Shown one piece after another: positions 49,293 to 57,001 of a DNA stretch of 64,000 nucleotides. A program made the position numbers and the translations under genes. Source of the DNA: Streptomyces spiralis (GTDB taxonomy: Bacteria; Actinomycetota; Actinomycetes; Streptomycetales; Streptomycetaceae); contig NZ_BNBC01000031.1 in assembly GCF_014654675.1 (NCBI RefSeq), positions 52,425 to 116,424 on the forward strand, written 5' to 3'. The notes under the pieces are model-generated. The model was not told where the DNA came from and did no database searches. It was given only the letters and a program-made list of their open reading frames with translations. The first letter of the stretch is position 1. The number at the start of each line of letters is the position of its first letter.

Positions 49293-51049
49293 CCGCGTCC
49301 CCCGTCCCCGCCTCGGTGCCCGGCCCCGACCTCGGACCCCGCCCCGACCTCGGTTCCGGACCCGGACGCGCCCCGGGCCCCCGCCCCGGCGGCCCCGATC
49401 CCGCCGGCCGCCCGTTCCTCCGGGCTGTCTCCCAAGGGCAGTCGGGCCTCGAACACCGCGCCGCCGCTCTCGGCCTCCGTCACCGTCAGTGTTCCTCCGT
49501 GGCGGTGGACCGCCTGCCGTACCAGGGCGAGTCCCAGACCGCGGCCGCCGGACCCCGTCGGCTTGGTGGAGAAGCCGCGCTGGAAGACCAGGTCGGCGTG
49601 CGCGGGGTCCACCCCGGGGCCGGTGTCCGCGACCCGCAGGACCAGCTCGGCGTTCTCGGCGCACGCCGTCACCGTCACGGTCACGCGCGGCCGTACGCCG
49701 CTCTGGACCCCCTGGGTGGCGTCCACCGCGTTGTCGATGAGGTTGCCGAGGATCGTCACCAGGTCCCGGGACGGCAGGCTCTCGGGGAGCAGGCCGTCGT
49801 CCAGGCCGCTGTCCTCGGACACCACCAGCTCCACGCCCCGCTCGTTGGCCTGCGCGGTCTTGCCGAGCAGCAGCGCGGCCAGCACCGGCTCGCTCACGGC
49901 CGCCACCACCTGGTCGGTCAGCGCCTGCGCCAGCTCCAGCTCCGCCGTGGCGAACCCGACCGCCTCCTCGGCGCGGCCCAGCTCGATCAGCGACACCACC
50001 GTGTGCAGCCGGTTCGCCGCCTCGTGCGCCTGGGAGCGCAGCGCCTGCGTGAAACCGCGCTCGGAGTCCAGTTCGCCCATCAGCGACTGCAGCTCGGTGA
50101 CATCGCGCAGGGTCACCACCGTGCCCCGGCGCTCACCGCCCGACACCGGCGAGGTGTTCACCACCAGCACGCGCGAGTCGGTCAGATGCACCTCGTCCAC
50201 CCGCGGCTCCGAGGCCAGCAGCGCGCCCGTCAGCGGGGCCGGCAGGCCGAGGTCCGCCACCGACCTGCCCACCACGTCCGCCTCACCGGCCTCGCCGCCC
50301 ACTCCGAGCAGCTCCCGCCCGCCGTCGTTGATCAGCGCCACCCGGTACTGCGCGTCCAGCATCAGCAGTCCCTCACGCACCGCGTGCAGCGCGGCCTGAT
50401 GGTAGTCGTGCATCCGGCTGAGCTCCTCGGCGTTCATCCCGTGGGTGTGCCGGCGCAGCCGCGCGTTGATGACGTACGTGGCGAGCGCGCCGAGCGCGAG
50501 GATGCCGGCCGCGACCCCGAACAGGGCGGTGACCTGCTCCTGGATCCGCTGGCTGATCGCCTCGACCTTGATGCCGGCGCTGACCAGGCCGATGACGTGC
50601 CCGCCGTCCTCGACGGGCGTGACCGCCCGGACGGACGGGCCGAGGGTGCCGGTGTAGGTCTCGGTGAAGGTCCCGCCGTGCTGGGCGGGCGCGATCGTGC
50701 CGATGAAGGGCTTGCCGATTTGCTTCGGGTCCACGTGGGTCCAACGGATGCCCTGCGGGCTCATGATCGTGACGAAGTCGACGCCGGTGTCCTGCTGCAC
50801 CTTCAGCGAGTACGGCTGGAGTTCCGCGGTCGGGTTCGGGGTGCGGATCGCGGACCGTACCGAGGGGGAGTCGGCGATCGAACGGGCCACCGCCGTCGCC
50901 TGCCGGCGGGCCGCGCTCTCGGCCTGGCCGCGGTCGCTGACGAAGGTGAACAGCGCATATCCGGCCACGACGAGCGCCAGCAGCACGGCCTGCATGGCGA
51001 AGAGCTGGCCCGCCAGGCTGCGAGGTCTCGAAGGGACGGGTATGCGCAT
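49289..51049 (-). CDS. CitA/DcuS-family sensor histidine kinase
   Basis: The 586-residue protein has a membrane helix at 15-35, an extracytoplasmic PDC/CACHE domain (about 40-170), a second helix at 175-200, a PAS domain (about 220-330) and a CitA-like kinase with phospho-acceptor H342 in the AHEAANRLH motif, N box (LGNLIDNAVDATQ) and GGRGLGLALVR. CitA and DcuS sense citrate or C4-dicarboxylates from outside. A Gly/Ala/Glu-rich tail ends the chain. The stop overlaps the regulator start by four bases; the start at 51049 precedes a good signal-anchor. Confidence 0.93.
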   Translation of the reverse strand: MRIPVPSRPRSLAGQLFAMQAVLLALVVAGYALFTFVSDRGQAESAARRQATAVARSIADSPSVRSAIRTPNPTAELQPYSLKVQQDTGVDFVTIMSPQGIRWTHVDPKQIGKPFIGTIAPAQHGGTFTETYTGTLGPSVRAVTPVEDGGHVIGLVSAGIKVEAISQRIQEQVTALFGVAAGILALGALATYVINARLRRHTHGMNAEELSRMHDYHQAALHAVREGLLMLDAQYRVALINDGGRELLGVGGEAGEADVVGRSVADLGLPAPLTGALLASEPRVDEVHLTDSRVLVVNTSPVSGGERRGTVVTLRDVTELQSLMGELDSERGFTQALRSQAHEAANRLHTVVSLIELGRAEEAVGFATAELELAQALTDQVVAAVSEPVLAALLLGKTAQANERGVELVVSEDSGLDDGLLPESLPSRDLVTILGNLIDNAVDATQGVQSGVRPRVTVTVTACAENAELVLRVADTGPGVDPAHADLVFQRGFSTKPTGSGGRGLGLALVRQAVHRHGGTLTVTEAESGGAVFEARLPLGDSPEERAAGGIGAAGAGARGASGSGTEVGAGSEVGAGHRGGDGGRG

Positions 51050-51201
51050 GCCGTCAGTCTGCCTCTCCGTTCTGGCGTGAACTAAATGAACGGAAGGGTG
51101 ACCGCCCTCACATGACAGGAGATAGTCGCCGCATCCCCGAAAACCCCCGGACGTGAGCCGCACGCCGGTGATGCCGACGACGTCGTCAAGGAGGGCCGCT
51201 C

Positions 51202-52611
51202 GTGAGCAGCGCAGCCGATACGGCACCTGCCGCACCCGCCGCAGGACCCGGTCCCGCAGCAAAGCGGGACCGCACCCACTATCTCTACATAGCCGTGATC
51301 GCCGCGGTGGTCCTCGGCGTGATCGTCGGGTTCGCCGCACCGGACTTCGCCAAGGAGCTCAAGCCGCTCGGCACGGGCTTCGTGAACCTGATCAAGATGA
51401 TGATCTCCCCGATCATCTTCTGCACGATCGTGCTCGGCGTCGGTTCGGTGCGCAAGGCCGCCAAGGTCGGCAAGGTGGGCGGGCTCGCCCTCGGCTACTT
51501 CATCGCCATGTCGTTCGTGGCGCTGGCCATCGGCCTGGTCGTCGGCAACATCGTGCACCCGGGCAGCGGCATGCACCTCACCGAGGCCGTGAAGGGCGTG
51601 GGCCACGCACAGGCGGATGCCGCGAAGGAGGGCCCGGTCGACTTCGTGCTCGGGATCATCCCGACCACGCTGGTGTCGTCCTTCACCGAGGGCCAGGTGC
51701 TCCAGACGCTGCTGGTCGCGCTCCTCGTCGGTTTCGCGCTGCAGGCCATGGGCCGCAAGGGCGAGCCGATCCTGCGCGGGGTGGAGCACATCCAGCGGCT
51801 GGTCTTCCGCGTGCTCGCCATGATCATGTGGGCCGCCCCGGTCGGCGCCTTCGGCGCCATGGCCGCCGTCGTCGGCGAGACGGGCGTCGACGCCCTGAAG
51901 GCACTCGCCACGATCATGCTGGGCTTCTACGTCACCTGTCTGCTCTTCGTGCTCGTGGTGCTCGGCGCGATGACCCGCCTGGTCGCCGGCGTCAACATCT
52001 TCCAGCTGCTGAAGTACCTGGGCCGCGAGTTCCTGCTGATCCTGTCCACCTCGTCGTCGGAGTCGGCGCTGCCCCGGCTGATCGCCAAGATGGAGCACCT
52101 GGGCGTGAGCCGCCCGGTCGTCGGCATCACCGTGCCGACCGGCTACTCCTTCAACCTCGACGGCACCATGATCTACCTGACCATGGCGTCCCTCTTCATC
52201 GCCGACGCCATGGACCAGCCGCTCTCCATCGGCCAGCAGATCACCCTGCTGCTGTTCATGATGATCGCCTCCAAGGGCGCCGCCGGTGTCACCGGCGCCG
52301 GCCTGGCGACCCTGGCCGGTGCCCTGCAGTCCCACAAGCCCGCCCTGGTCGACGGCGTCGGCCTGATCGTCGGCATCGACCGGTTCATGAGCGAGGCCCG
52401 TGCCCTGACCAACTTCGCGGGCAACGCCGTCGCCACCCTGCTGATCGGCACCTGGACCGGCGAGGTCGACAAGGACCGGGTGCGGCGGGTGCTCGCCGGC
52501 GACCTGCCCTTCGACGAGCGGACCCTGCTGGACGACTCCGCGGGCGACGACGCCCGGACGGACGTGCCGGAGCAGCGCGAGGGCGGCGAGAAGGAGCTGG
52601 CCAAGGCCTGA
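51202..52611 (+). CDS. dctA: C4-dicarboxylate/proton symporter
   Basis: The 469-residue protein imports succinate, fumarate or malate with protons or sodium. The GTG has AAGGAGGG upstream. Eight membrane segments and two re-entrant loops are visible; typical motifs are GTGFVNLIKMMISPIIFCTIVLG, STSSSESALPRL and GVTVPTGYSFNLDGTMIY. It is divergent from the CitA/DpiA-type kinase gene, whose product very likely induces it. Double terminators follow. Confidence 0.95.
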   Translation: MSSAADTAPAAPAAGPGPAAKRDRTHYLYIAVIAAVVLGVIVGFAAPDFAKELKPLGTGFVNLIKMMISPIIFCTIVLGVGSVRKAAKVGKVGGLALGYFIAMSFVALAIGLVVGNIVHPGSGMHLTEAVKGVGHAQADAAKEGPVDFVLGIIPTTLVSSFTEGQVLQTLLVALLVGFALQAMGRKGEPILRGVEHIQRLVFRVLAMIMWAAPVGAFGAMAAVVGETGVDALKALATIMLGFYVTCLLFVLVVLGAMTRLVAGVNIFQLLKYLGREFLLILSTSSSESALPRLIAKMEHLGVSRPVVGITVPTGYSFNLDGTMIYLTMASLFIADAMDQPLSIGQQITLLLFMMIASKGAAGVTGAGLATLAGALQSHKPALVDGVGLIVGIDRFMSEARALTNFAGNAVATLLIGTWTGEVDKDRVRRVLAGDLPFDERTLLDDSAGDDARTDVPEQREGGEKELAKA

Positions 52612-52640
52612 CACCGATACGCCCTGCCGATCCTCTGCTT

Positions 52641-52679
52641 CGGATGCCCGGCTCCGCCTGAACCCGGGCCGGGCATCCG
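52641..52679 (+). terminator. First terminator after dctA
   Basis: CGGATGCCCGGC (52641-52652) pairs with GCCGGGCATCCG (52668-52679), a 12-bp stem with a 15-base loop. Confidence 0.7.
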
Positions 52680-52695
52680 TCGACAACGAAATACC

Positions 52696-52745
52696 GCCGA
52701 GCGGCCGCGCCCCCTCCCCGGGGGCCGGCCGCTCGGCTCTTTTCG
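52696..52745. terminator. Terminator with T-run between dctA and tetR
   Basis: GCCGAGCGGCC (52696-52706) pairs with GGCCGCTCGGC (52727-52737). CTCTTTTCG follows, an unusual T-rich end for this genome. The hairpin lies between convergent genes. Confidence 0.75.
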
Positions 52746-52783
52746 TGCCCCGGCGAACCAGCCCGCGCGTGCCGGTCAGCCGG

Positions 52784-53401
52784 TCAGTCGCCGATCTTCT
52801 CCACCAGCGCGCCCGCGAGCGCGGCCGGCACCCCCGCCGACGTCAGTACCGTGACCGCCGCCGAACGCCCCGCCTCCCGCGCCGCCAGCAGGCCGTCGTT
52901 CACGGCCTCCATCAGGGCGAACAGGATCTGCTCGTGGACGTAGGCGAGGGCCGGCGCGGGCAGCGGGGAGCTGAAGGCGCCCCGGTCCAGGCCGCGCCGG
53001 AGCAGGTCCGCGCAGCTCTCCCGGACCGGGGTCAGCCGCTCGCGGATGCCCTGCGTGGTGACCGTGCGCTGGGCGAGCGCCACCAGCAGGCGGTAGCGGT
53101 CGGCGATGTGCCAGATCGCCAGCACCGAGCGGGCCAGCGCCTCCGCCGGTTCCTCCACGCCTTCGCGGCCCGCCGCGTGCGCCTCGGCGAGCGCCTGCAC
53201 CGCGTCGTCGACGAGCGTGCTGATCAGCGCCTCGCGGCTGGGGAAGTGGCCGTACACCGTGCGCCGTACGACACCCGCGGCGCGCGCGATCTGGTCCATG
53301 GACGCGTCGGGGTCGCGCAGCAGCTCGGCGAGAGCGACGTCGAGGATGCGGCGCCGGTTCGCGTCGGCGCGGCTGGTGTTACCCGTGGTCATGGCTGACA
53401 T
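52784..53401 (-). CDS. TetR-family repressor of the adjacent MFS gene
   Basis: The 205-residue protein begins at an ATG (53401) with GGAGGAGGG five bases upstream. The helix-turn-helix is MDQIARAAGVVRRTVYGHFPSREALI (about 38-65) and a helical ligand domain follows. It is divergent from a DHA2-family exporter over 116 bp holding three TTGCA-N8-TGCAA sites, one of the clearest repressor/efflux pairs in the window. Ligand unknown. Confidence 0.92.
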   Translation of the reverse strand: MSAMTTGNTSRADANRRRILDVALAELLRDPDASMDQIARAAGVVRRTVYGHFPSREALISTLVDDAVQALAEAHAAGREGVEEPAEALARSVLAIWHIADRYRLLVALAQRTVTTQGIRERLTPVRESCADLLRRGLDRGAFSSPLPAPALAYVHEQILFALMEAVNDGLLAAREAGRSAAVTVLTSAGVPAALAGALVEKIGD

Positions 53402-53418
53402 TGTGCCCTCCTCCCGAC

Positions 53419-53482
53419 TTGCATAGCGCTGTGCAAGAGGCGTACATTGCACATCGTTGTGCAACTGCACACCACTGTGCAA
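53419..53482. promoter_or_regulatory. Triple operator of the TetR/MFS pair
   Basis: Three 18-bp dyads of the form TTGCA-N8-TGCAA occur at 53419-53436, 53447-53464 and 53465-53482 (the last with one mismatch, CTGCA). The second and third abut; the first is 28 bp upstream of the second. They fill most of the 116-bp divergent promoter region. Confidence 0.85.
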
Positions 53483-53517
53483 GTCTCGTCGCGCATCCGA
53501 GGAAGGCGACCCCTGCC

Positions 53518-55197
53518 ATGCGACTCGTCATCAACGAACCGGTCGAACGGACGAACCGGCCCTACGCCCGGCGCTGGTGGGCGCTCCTCGTGCTCTGCCT
53601 CAGCCTGCTGATCATCGTGATGGCCAACACCGCCCTCACCGTCGCCGCGCCCGACATGACCCGGGACCTGGGCCTGTCCGGCGCGGACCTCCAGTGGGTG
53701 ATCGACGGCTACACCGTCCCGTACGCGGCGCTGATGCTGCTGCTCGGCGCGATAGGCGACAAATACAGCCGGCGCGGAGCGCTCGTCCTCGGCCTGGTCG
53801 TGTTCGGCGGCGGCGCCGTCTTCGGCTCCCTCGCCGACAGTGCCGCCACCGTCATCGCGGCCCGCGCGGTCATGGGCGTCGGCGCCGCACTGATCATGCC
53901 CGCCACGCTCTCCCTGCTCGCCGCGACCTTCCCGCGCGCCGAACGCGCCAAGGCGATCACCCTGTGGACCGCCACCGCCGGCCTCGCGATCGCGGCCGGC
54001 CCGGTCGTCGCGGGCGCCCTGCTCAAGAACCACGGCTGGGCGTCGACCTTCCTGATCAACGTGCCGATCGCCGCCGTGGCCCTGGTGGCCGCCTTCGCGC
54101 TCGTCCCGCCCTCCCGGGCCGGCCACCACGAACGGATCGACTACGTCGGCGGCCTGCTGTCGGTGCTCTGGACCGGCTCGCTCGTCTACATGATCATTGA
54201 GGGCCCGCACTTCGGCTGGAACGCCAAGGCGGTCACGGCCGCGGCGGTGGCGGGCGCGGGCCTGCTGGCCTTCGTCCTGTGGGAACTGCGCCACCCGCGC
54301 CCCATCCTCGACGTACGCCGCTTCACCGCCCGCCGCTTCGCGGGCTCCAACCTCGCCGTCGCCCTGTTCTTCCTGGCCGTCTTCGGCGCCTTCTACTACC
54401 TCACCCAGCACCTGCAGTTCGTCCTCGGCTACGACGCCCTGGCCACCGGCCTGCGCATGCTGCCGCTGGCGGGCGCGGTCTTCGCCGGCTCGGCCCTGAC
54501 CGGCTACCTCACCCCGCGCGTCGGCATGCGGTGGACGGTCACCGCCGGCATGGCCGGCGGCACCGCCGCGCTGGCGCTGCTGACCCAGGTGGACGGCTCC
54601 TCCTCGTACGGCGACTTCGTGGCGCCCCTGGTGATCCTGGGCCTGGCGATCGGCCTCGCCCTCTCGCCCTGCACCGACGCCATCATGGGCGCCTTCCCGG
54701 AATCCGAGCTGGGCGTCGGCGGCGCCGTCAACGACACCTCGCTCGAGCTGGGCGGCTCCCTCGGCATCGCGATCCTCGGTTCGCTGCTGTCGACGTCGTA
54801 CTCCCACCACCTCTCCGACGCCACCGCCGGCACCGGGCTCCCGGCGAGCGCCCTGTCCACCGCCCAGGACTCGGTCGGCGCCGGATACGCCGTGGCCCAG
54901 GGCATCGGCGACAAGGCCCGGCACCTCGCCGCCCAGGCCGCCCAGGCCACCGACCCCCAGCAGGCCGCCCAGCTGAAGGCCCAGGCCGGGCAGCTCGCCC
55001 AGGGTGCCGGGCGGATGCGGGACGCGGTCGGCTCGTCCTTCGCCGACGCGGTCGCCCACACCAGCCTGGTCGGCGCGGTGATCCTCGGCCTCGGCACGCT
55101 GGCCGTCGCCCTGCTGCTGCCGCGCGGCACCGCCCGCGCGGCCCAGCCGGCGGAGGAAGTGAAGGAGCTGGTGGAAAGCGGTGCCAGTGTGAACTGA
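53518..55197 (+). CDS. DHA2-family (EmrB/QacA-like) multidrug exporter
   Basis: The 559-residue protein has about 14 membrane helices, with SGADLQWVIDGYTVPYAALMLL, DKYSRRGAL and MGVGAALIMPATLSLLAATFPRAERAKA. Between the last two helices there is an Ala/Gln-rich loop of about 90 residues (AAQAAQATDPQQAAQLKAQAG). The ATG at 53518 has GAGGAAGG upstream. It is under the control of the divergent TetR. Substrate unknown. Confidence 0.93.
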   Translation: MRLVINEPVERTNRPYARRWWALLVLCLSLLIIVMANTALTVAAPDMTRDLGLSGADLQWVIDGYTVPYAALMLLLGAIGDKYSRRGALVLGLVVFGGGAVFGSLADSAATVIAARAVMGVGAALIMPATLSLLAATFPRAERAKAITLWTATAGLAIAAGPVVAGALLKNHGWASTFLINVPIAAVALVAAFALVPPSRAGHHERIDYVGGLLSVLWTGSLVYMIIEGPHFGWNAKAVTAAAVAGAGLLAFVLWELRHPRPILDVRRFTARRFAGSNLAVALFFLAVFGAFYYLTQHLQFVLGYDALATGLRMLPLAGAVFAGSALTGYLTPRVGMRWTVTAGMAGGTAALALLTQVDGSSSYGDFVAPLVILGLAIGLALSPCTDAIMGAFPESELGVGGAVNDTSLELGGSLGIAILGSLLSTSYSHHLSDATAGTGLPASALSTAQDSVGAGYAVAQGIGDKARHLAAQAAQATDPQQAAQLKAQAGQLAQGAGRMRDAVGSSFADAVAHTSLVGAVILGLGTLAVALLLPRGTARAAQPAEEVKELVESGASVN

Positions 55198-55298
55198 AAG
55201 CCCCCTGGCCGACGTCTCTCACCGTGATGCACTACCGTGCCGTGCCGGATCGACCGGCGCGGCACGGCCGCGCGAGCACGTAGATGGAGGCACGGGGG

Positions 55299-56063
55299 AT
55301 GGCGATCGACTGGAACCGGCGGACCTGCGCCCGCAAGGGCCATGTGACCTACGCGCCCGACGACCCCCGGCTGCGCATCCGGCTGCACGCCGACACCGCG
55401 CTCGGTGAGGTCTGGCGCTGTCTGCGCTGCGGCGACTTCGTGCTCGGGGAGCCGCACGGCTCCGGCCCGGCCGCGAACGCCCCGCTGGTGCCGCGCGGCA
55501 AGGTGCTGCGGGATCTGTTCATCCTGCGCTTCCTCGCGATCGAGCGGGCCGTGCGTGGAGTGTTCATCGTGCTGGTCGCGGTAGCAGTGTGGAAATTCAG
55601 CAACAGTCAGGACGCCGTACGCCGACTGTTCAACGAGTACCTGGACGTCTTCCGGCCCGTCTTCCGGCACTTCCACTACGACCTCGACCACTCGCCTGTC
55701 GTCGGCACCATCCAGAAGACCTTCGGCTACAAGCACTCCACCCTGCTCGTGGTGGCCGGGCTTTTGCTGGCCTACTCGCTGATCGAACTGATCGAGGCGG
55801 TCGGCCTGTGGTACGCCAAGCGCTGGGCGGAGTACCTGACGGTGGTCGCCACCGCCGCGTTCCTCCCGCTGGAGATCTACGAACTCACCGAGCACATCAG
55901 CGCGGTCAAGATCGCCACCCTCGCCCTCAACATCCTCGCCGTCCTCTACATCGCGGTCGCCAAGCGCCTCTTCGGCCTGCGCGGCGGCCGCCGGGCCTTC
56001 GACGAGGAGCGCCGCAGCGCCTCCCTGCTGGAGGTGGAGGAGTCGGCGGGCGTGCTGGTCTGA
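55299..56063 (+). CDS. DUF2127 membrane protein
   Basis: The 254-residue protein starts with a soluble N-terminal region carrying two CxxC-like Cys pairs (RRTCARKGHV, WRCLRCGDFV) and then has four to five helices (about 85-105, 145-170, 180-200, 208-230), with LIELIEAVGLWYAKRWAEYLTVVATAAFLPLEIYE. The ATG at 55299 is better placed after GGAGG than the one at 55284. The Cys quartet may hold zinc. No function known. Confidence 0.83.
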   Translation: MAIDWNRRTCARKGHVTYAPDDPRLRIRLHADTALGEVWRCLRCGDFVLGEPHGSGPAANAPLVPRGKVLRDLFILRFLAIERAVRGVFIVLVAVAVWKFSNSQDAVRRLFNEYLDVFRPVFRHFHYDLDHSPVVGTIQKTFGYKHSTLLVVAGLLLAYSLIELIEAVGLWYAKRWAEYLTVVATAAFLPLEIYELTEHISAVKIATLALNILAVLYIAVAKRLFGLRGGRRAFDEERRSASLLEVEESAGVLV

Positions 56064-56088
56064 GCGGTCCACGATCGCTCGCGCTTCC

Positions 56089-56106
56089 CTTGACGTCGGC
56101 GTCAAG
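56089..56106. promoter_or_regulatory. Inverted repeat upstream of the MerR gene
   Basis: CTTGACG (56089-56095) and CGTCAAG (56100-56106) form a perfect dyad with a TCGG centre and contain a TTGACG -35-like box. A TACCGT (56110-56115) follows before the ATG at 56123. MerR proteins bind dyads of this sort; that this is the autoregulatory operator is inference. Confidence 0.5.
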
Positions 56107-56122
56107 CCGTACCGTCGAGGGC

Positions 56123-56569
56123 ATGCGAATCGGTGAGCTTGCCGGGCGGGCCGGGACCACGGCGCGGGCGGTGCGGTACTACGAGTCGCGGGGGCTGCTG
56201 CCCGCGCGGCGGGATGCCCATGGGCACCGCACCTACGACGAGCGGGACCTGAAGCTGCTGCGGGAGATCAGGACGCTCCAGGACTTCGGGTTCGAGCTGG
56301 AGGAGACGCGGCCCTTCGTGGAGTGCCTGCGGGCAGGGCATCCGGAGGGGGACTCGTGTCCGGCCTCGCTCGCGGTGTACCGGCGCAAGCTGGACGAGCT
56401 GGATGCGTTGATCGGCGAGTTGCGGGCGGTGCGGGCGCGGGTCGCCGGGCAGCTGTCGCGGGCCGAGCAGGCGCGGACCGAGCTGGCCGCCGAGGCGCTG
56501 GTTCCGGGTGGCCCGGAGCCGAGGTGCGAGCTGGTGCCCGAGCAGGCGCCGGGAGGGCAGGAGCGATGA
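56123..56569 (+). CDS. MerR-family regulator
   Basis: The 148-residue protein has the N-terminal MerR winged helix (MRIGELAGRAGTTARAVRYYESRGLLPARRDAHGHRTY, ERDLKLLREI), then a long helix and Cys in GDSCPASLAV. It overlaps the thioredoxin gene by four bases (ATGA), so the two are coupled and likely serve one response to thiol or drug stress. Start ATG at 56123. Confidence 0.9.
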   Translation: MRIGELAGRAGTTARAVRYYESRGLLPARRDAHGHRTYDERDLKLLREIRTLQDFGFELEETRPFVECLRAGHPEGDSCPASLAVYRRKLDELDALIGELRAVRARVAGQLSRAEQARTELAAEALVPGGPEPRCELVPEQAPGGQER

Positions 56570-56901
56570 TCAAGCAGGTGGCCGGGGTGGCCGAGGTGAC
56601 CGACGCGGACTTCGAGGCGGAGGTGCTCGGGGCGGACCTGCCGGTGCTGGTGCAGTTCACGGCCGAGTGGTGCGGGCCGTGCCGGCAGCTGGCGCCCGTG
56701 CTGGGGCAGATCGCGTTCGAGGAGGGCGACCGGCTGAAGATCGTCCAGCTGGACGTGGACCGGAATCCCGGGACCACGCTCGCCTACGGCGTGCTGGGCA
56801 CCCCGACGCTCATGGTGTTCCAGGGCGGGGAGCCGGTGAGGTCGATGGTGGGGGCGCGGTCCAGGCGGCGGCTGATGGAGGAGCTGGCCGACGTGCTCTG
56901 A
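56566..56901 (+). CDS. trxA: Thioredoxin
   Basis: The 111-residue protein has a classic thioredoxin fold with WCGPC (C36, C39), FTAEWCGPCRQLAP and VDRNPGTTLAYGVLGTPTLMVF. It begins inside the MerR gene stop. A regulator coupled to a redox protein suggests MerR controls it. A 15-bp hairpin follows. Confidence 0.95.
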   Translation: MIKQVAGVAEVTDADFEAEVLGADLPVLVQFTAEWCGPCRQLAPVLGQIAFEEGDRLKIVQLDVDRNPGTTLAYGVLGTPTLMVFQGGEPVRSMVGARSRRRLMEELADVL

Positions 56902-56942
56902 GCCGTTCGGCGACAGCGGACCGGCCGCGGGCCCGGAGGGAC

Positions 56943-56982
56943 GAGAAATCCCCCGAGTGCAATTGCGCTCGGGGGATTTCTC
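56943..56982 (+). terminator. Terminator after trxA
   Basis: GAGAAATCCCCCGAG (56943-56957) and CTCGGGGGATTTCTC (56968-56982) form a perfect 15-bp stem. The right arm is followed within 10 bases by a TATATT that may be the -10 of the next gene. Confidence 0.85.
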
Positions 56983-57001
56983 TGCGTATATTCGGTGATT
57001 C

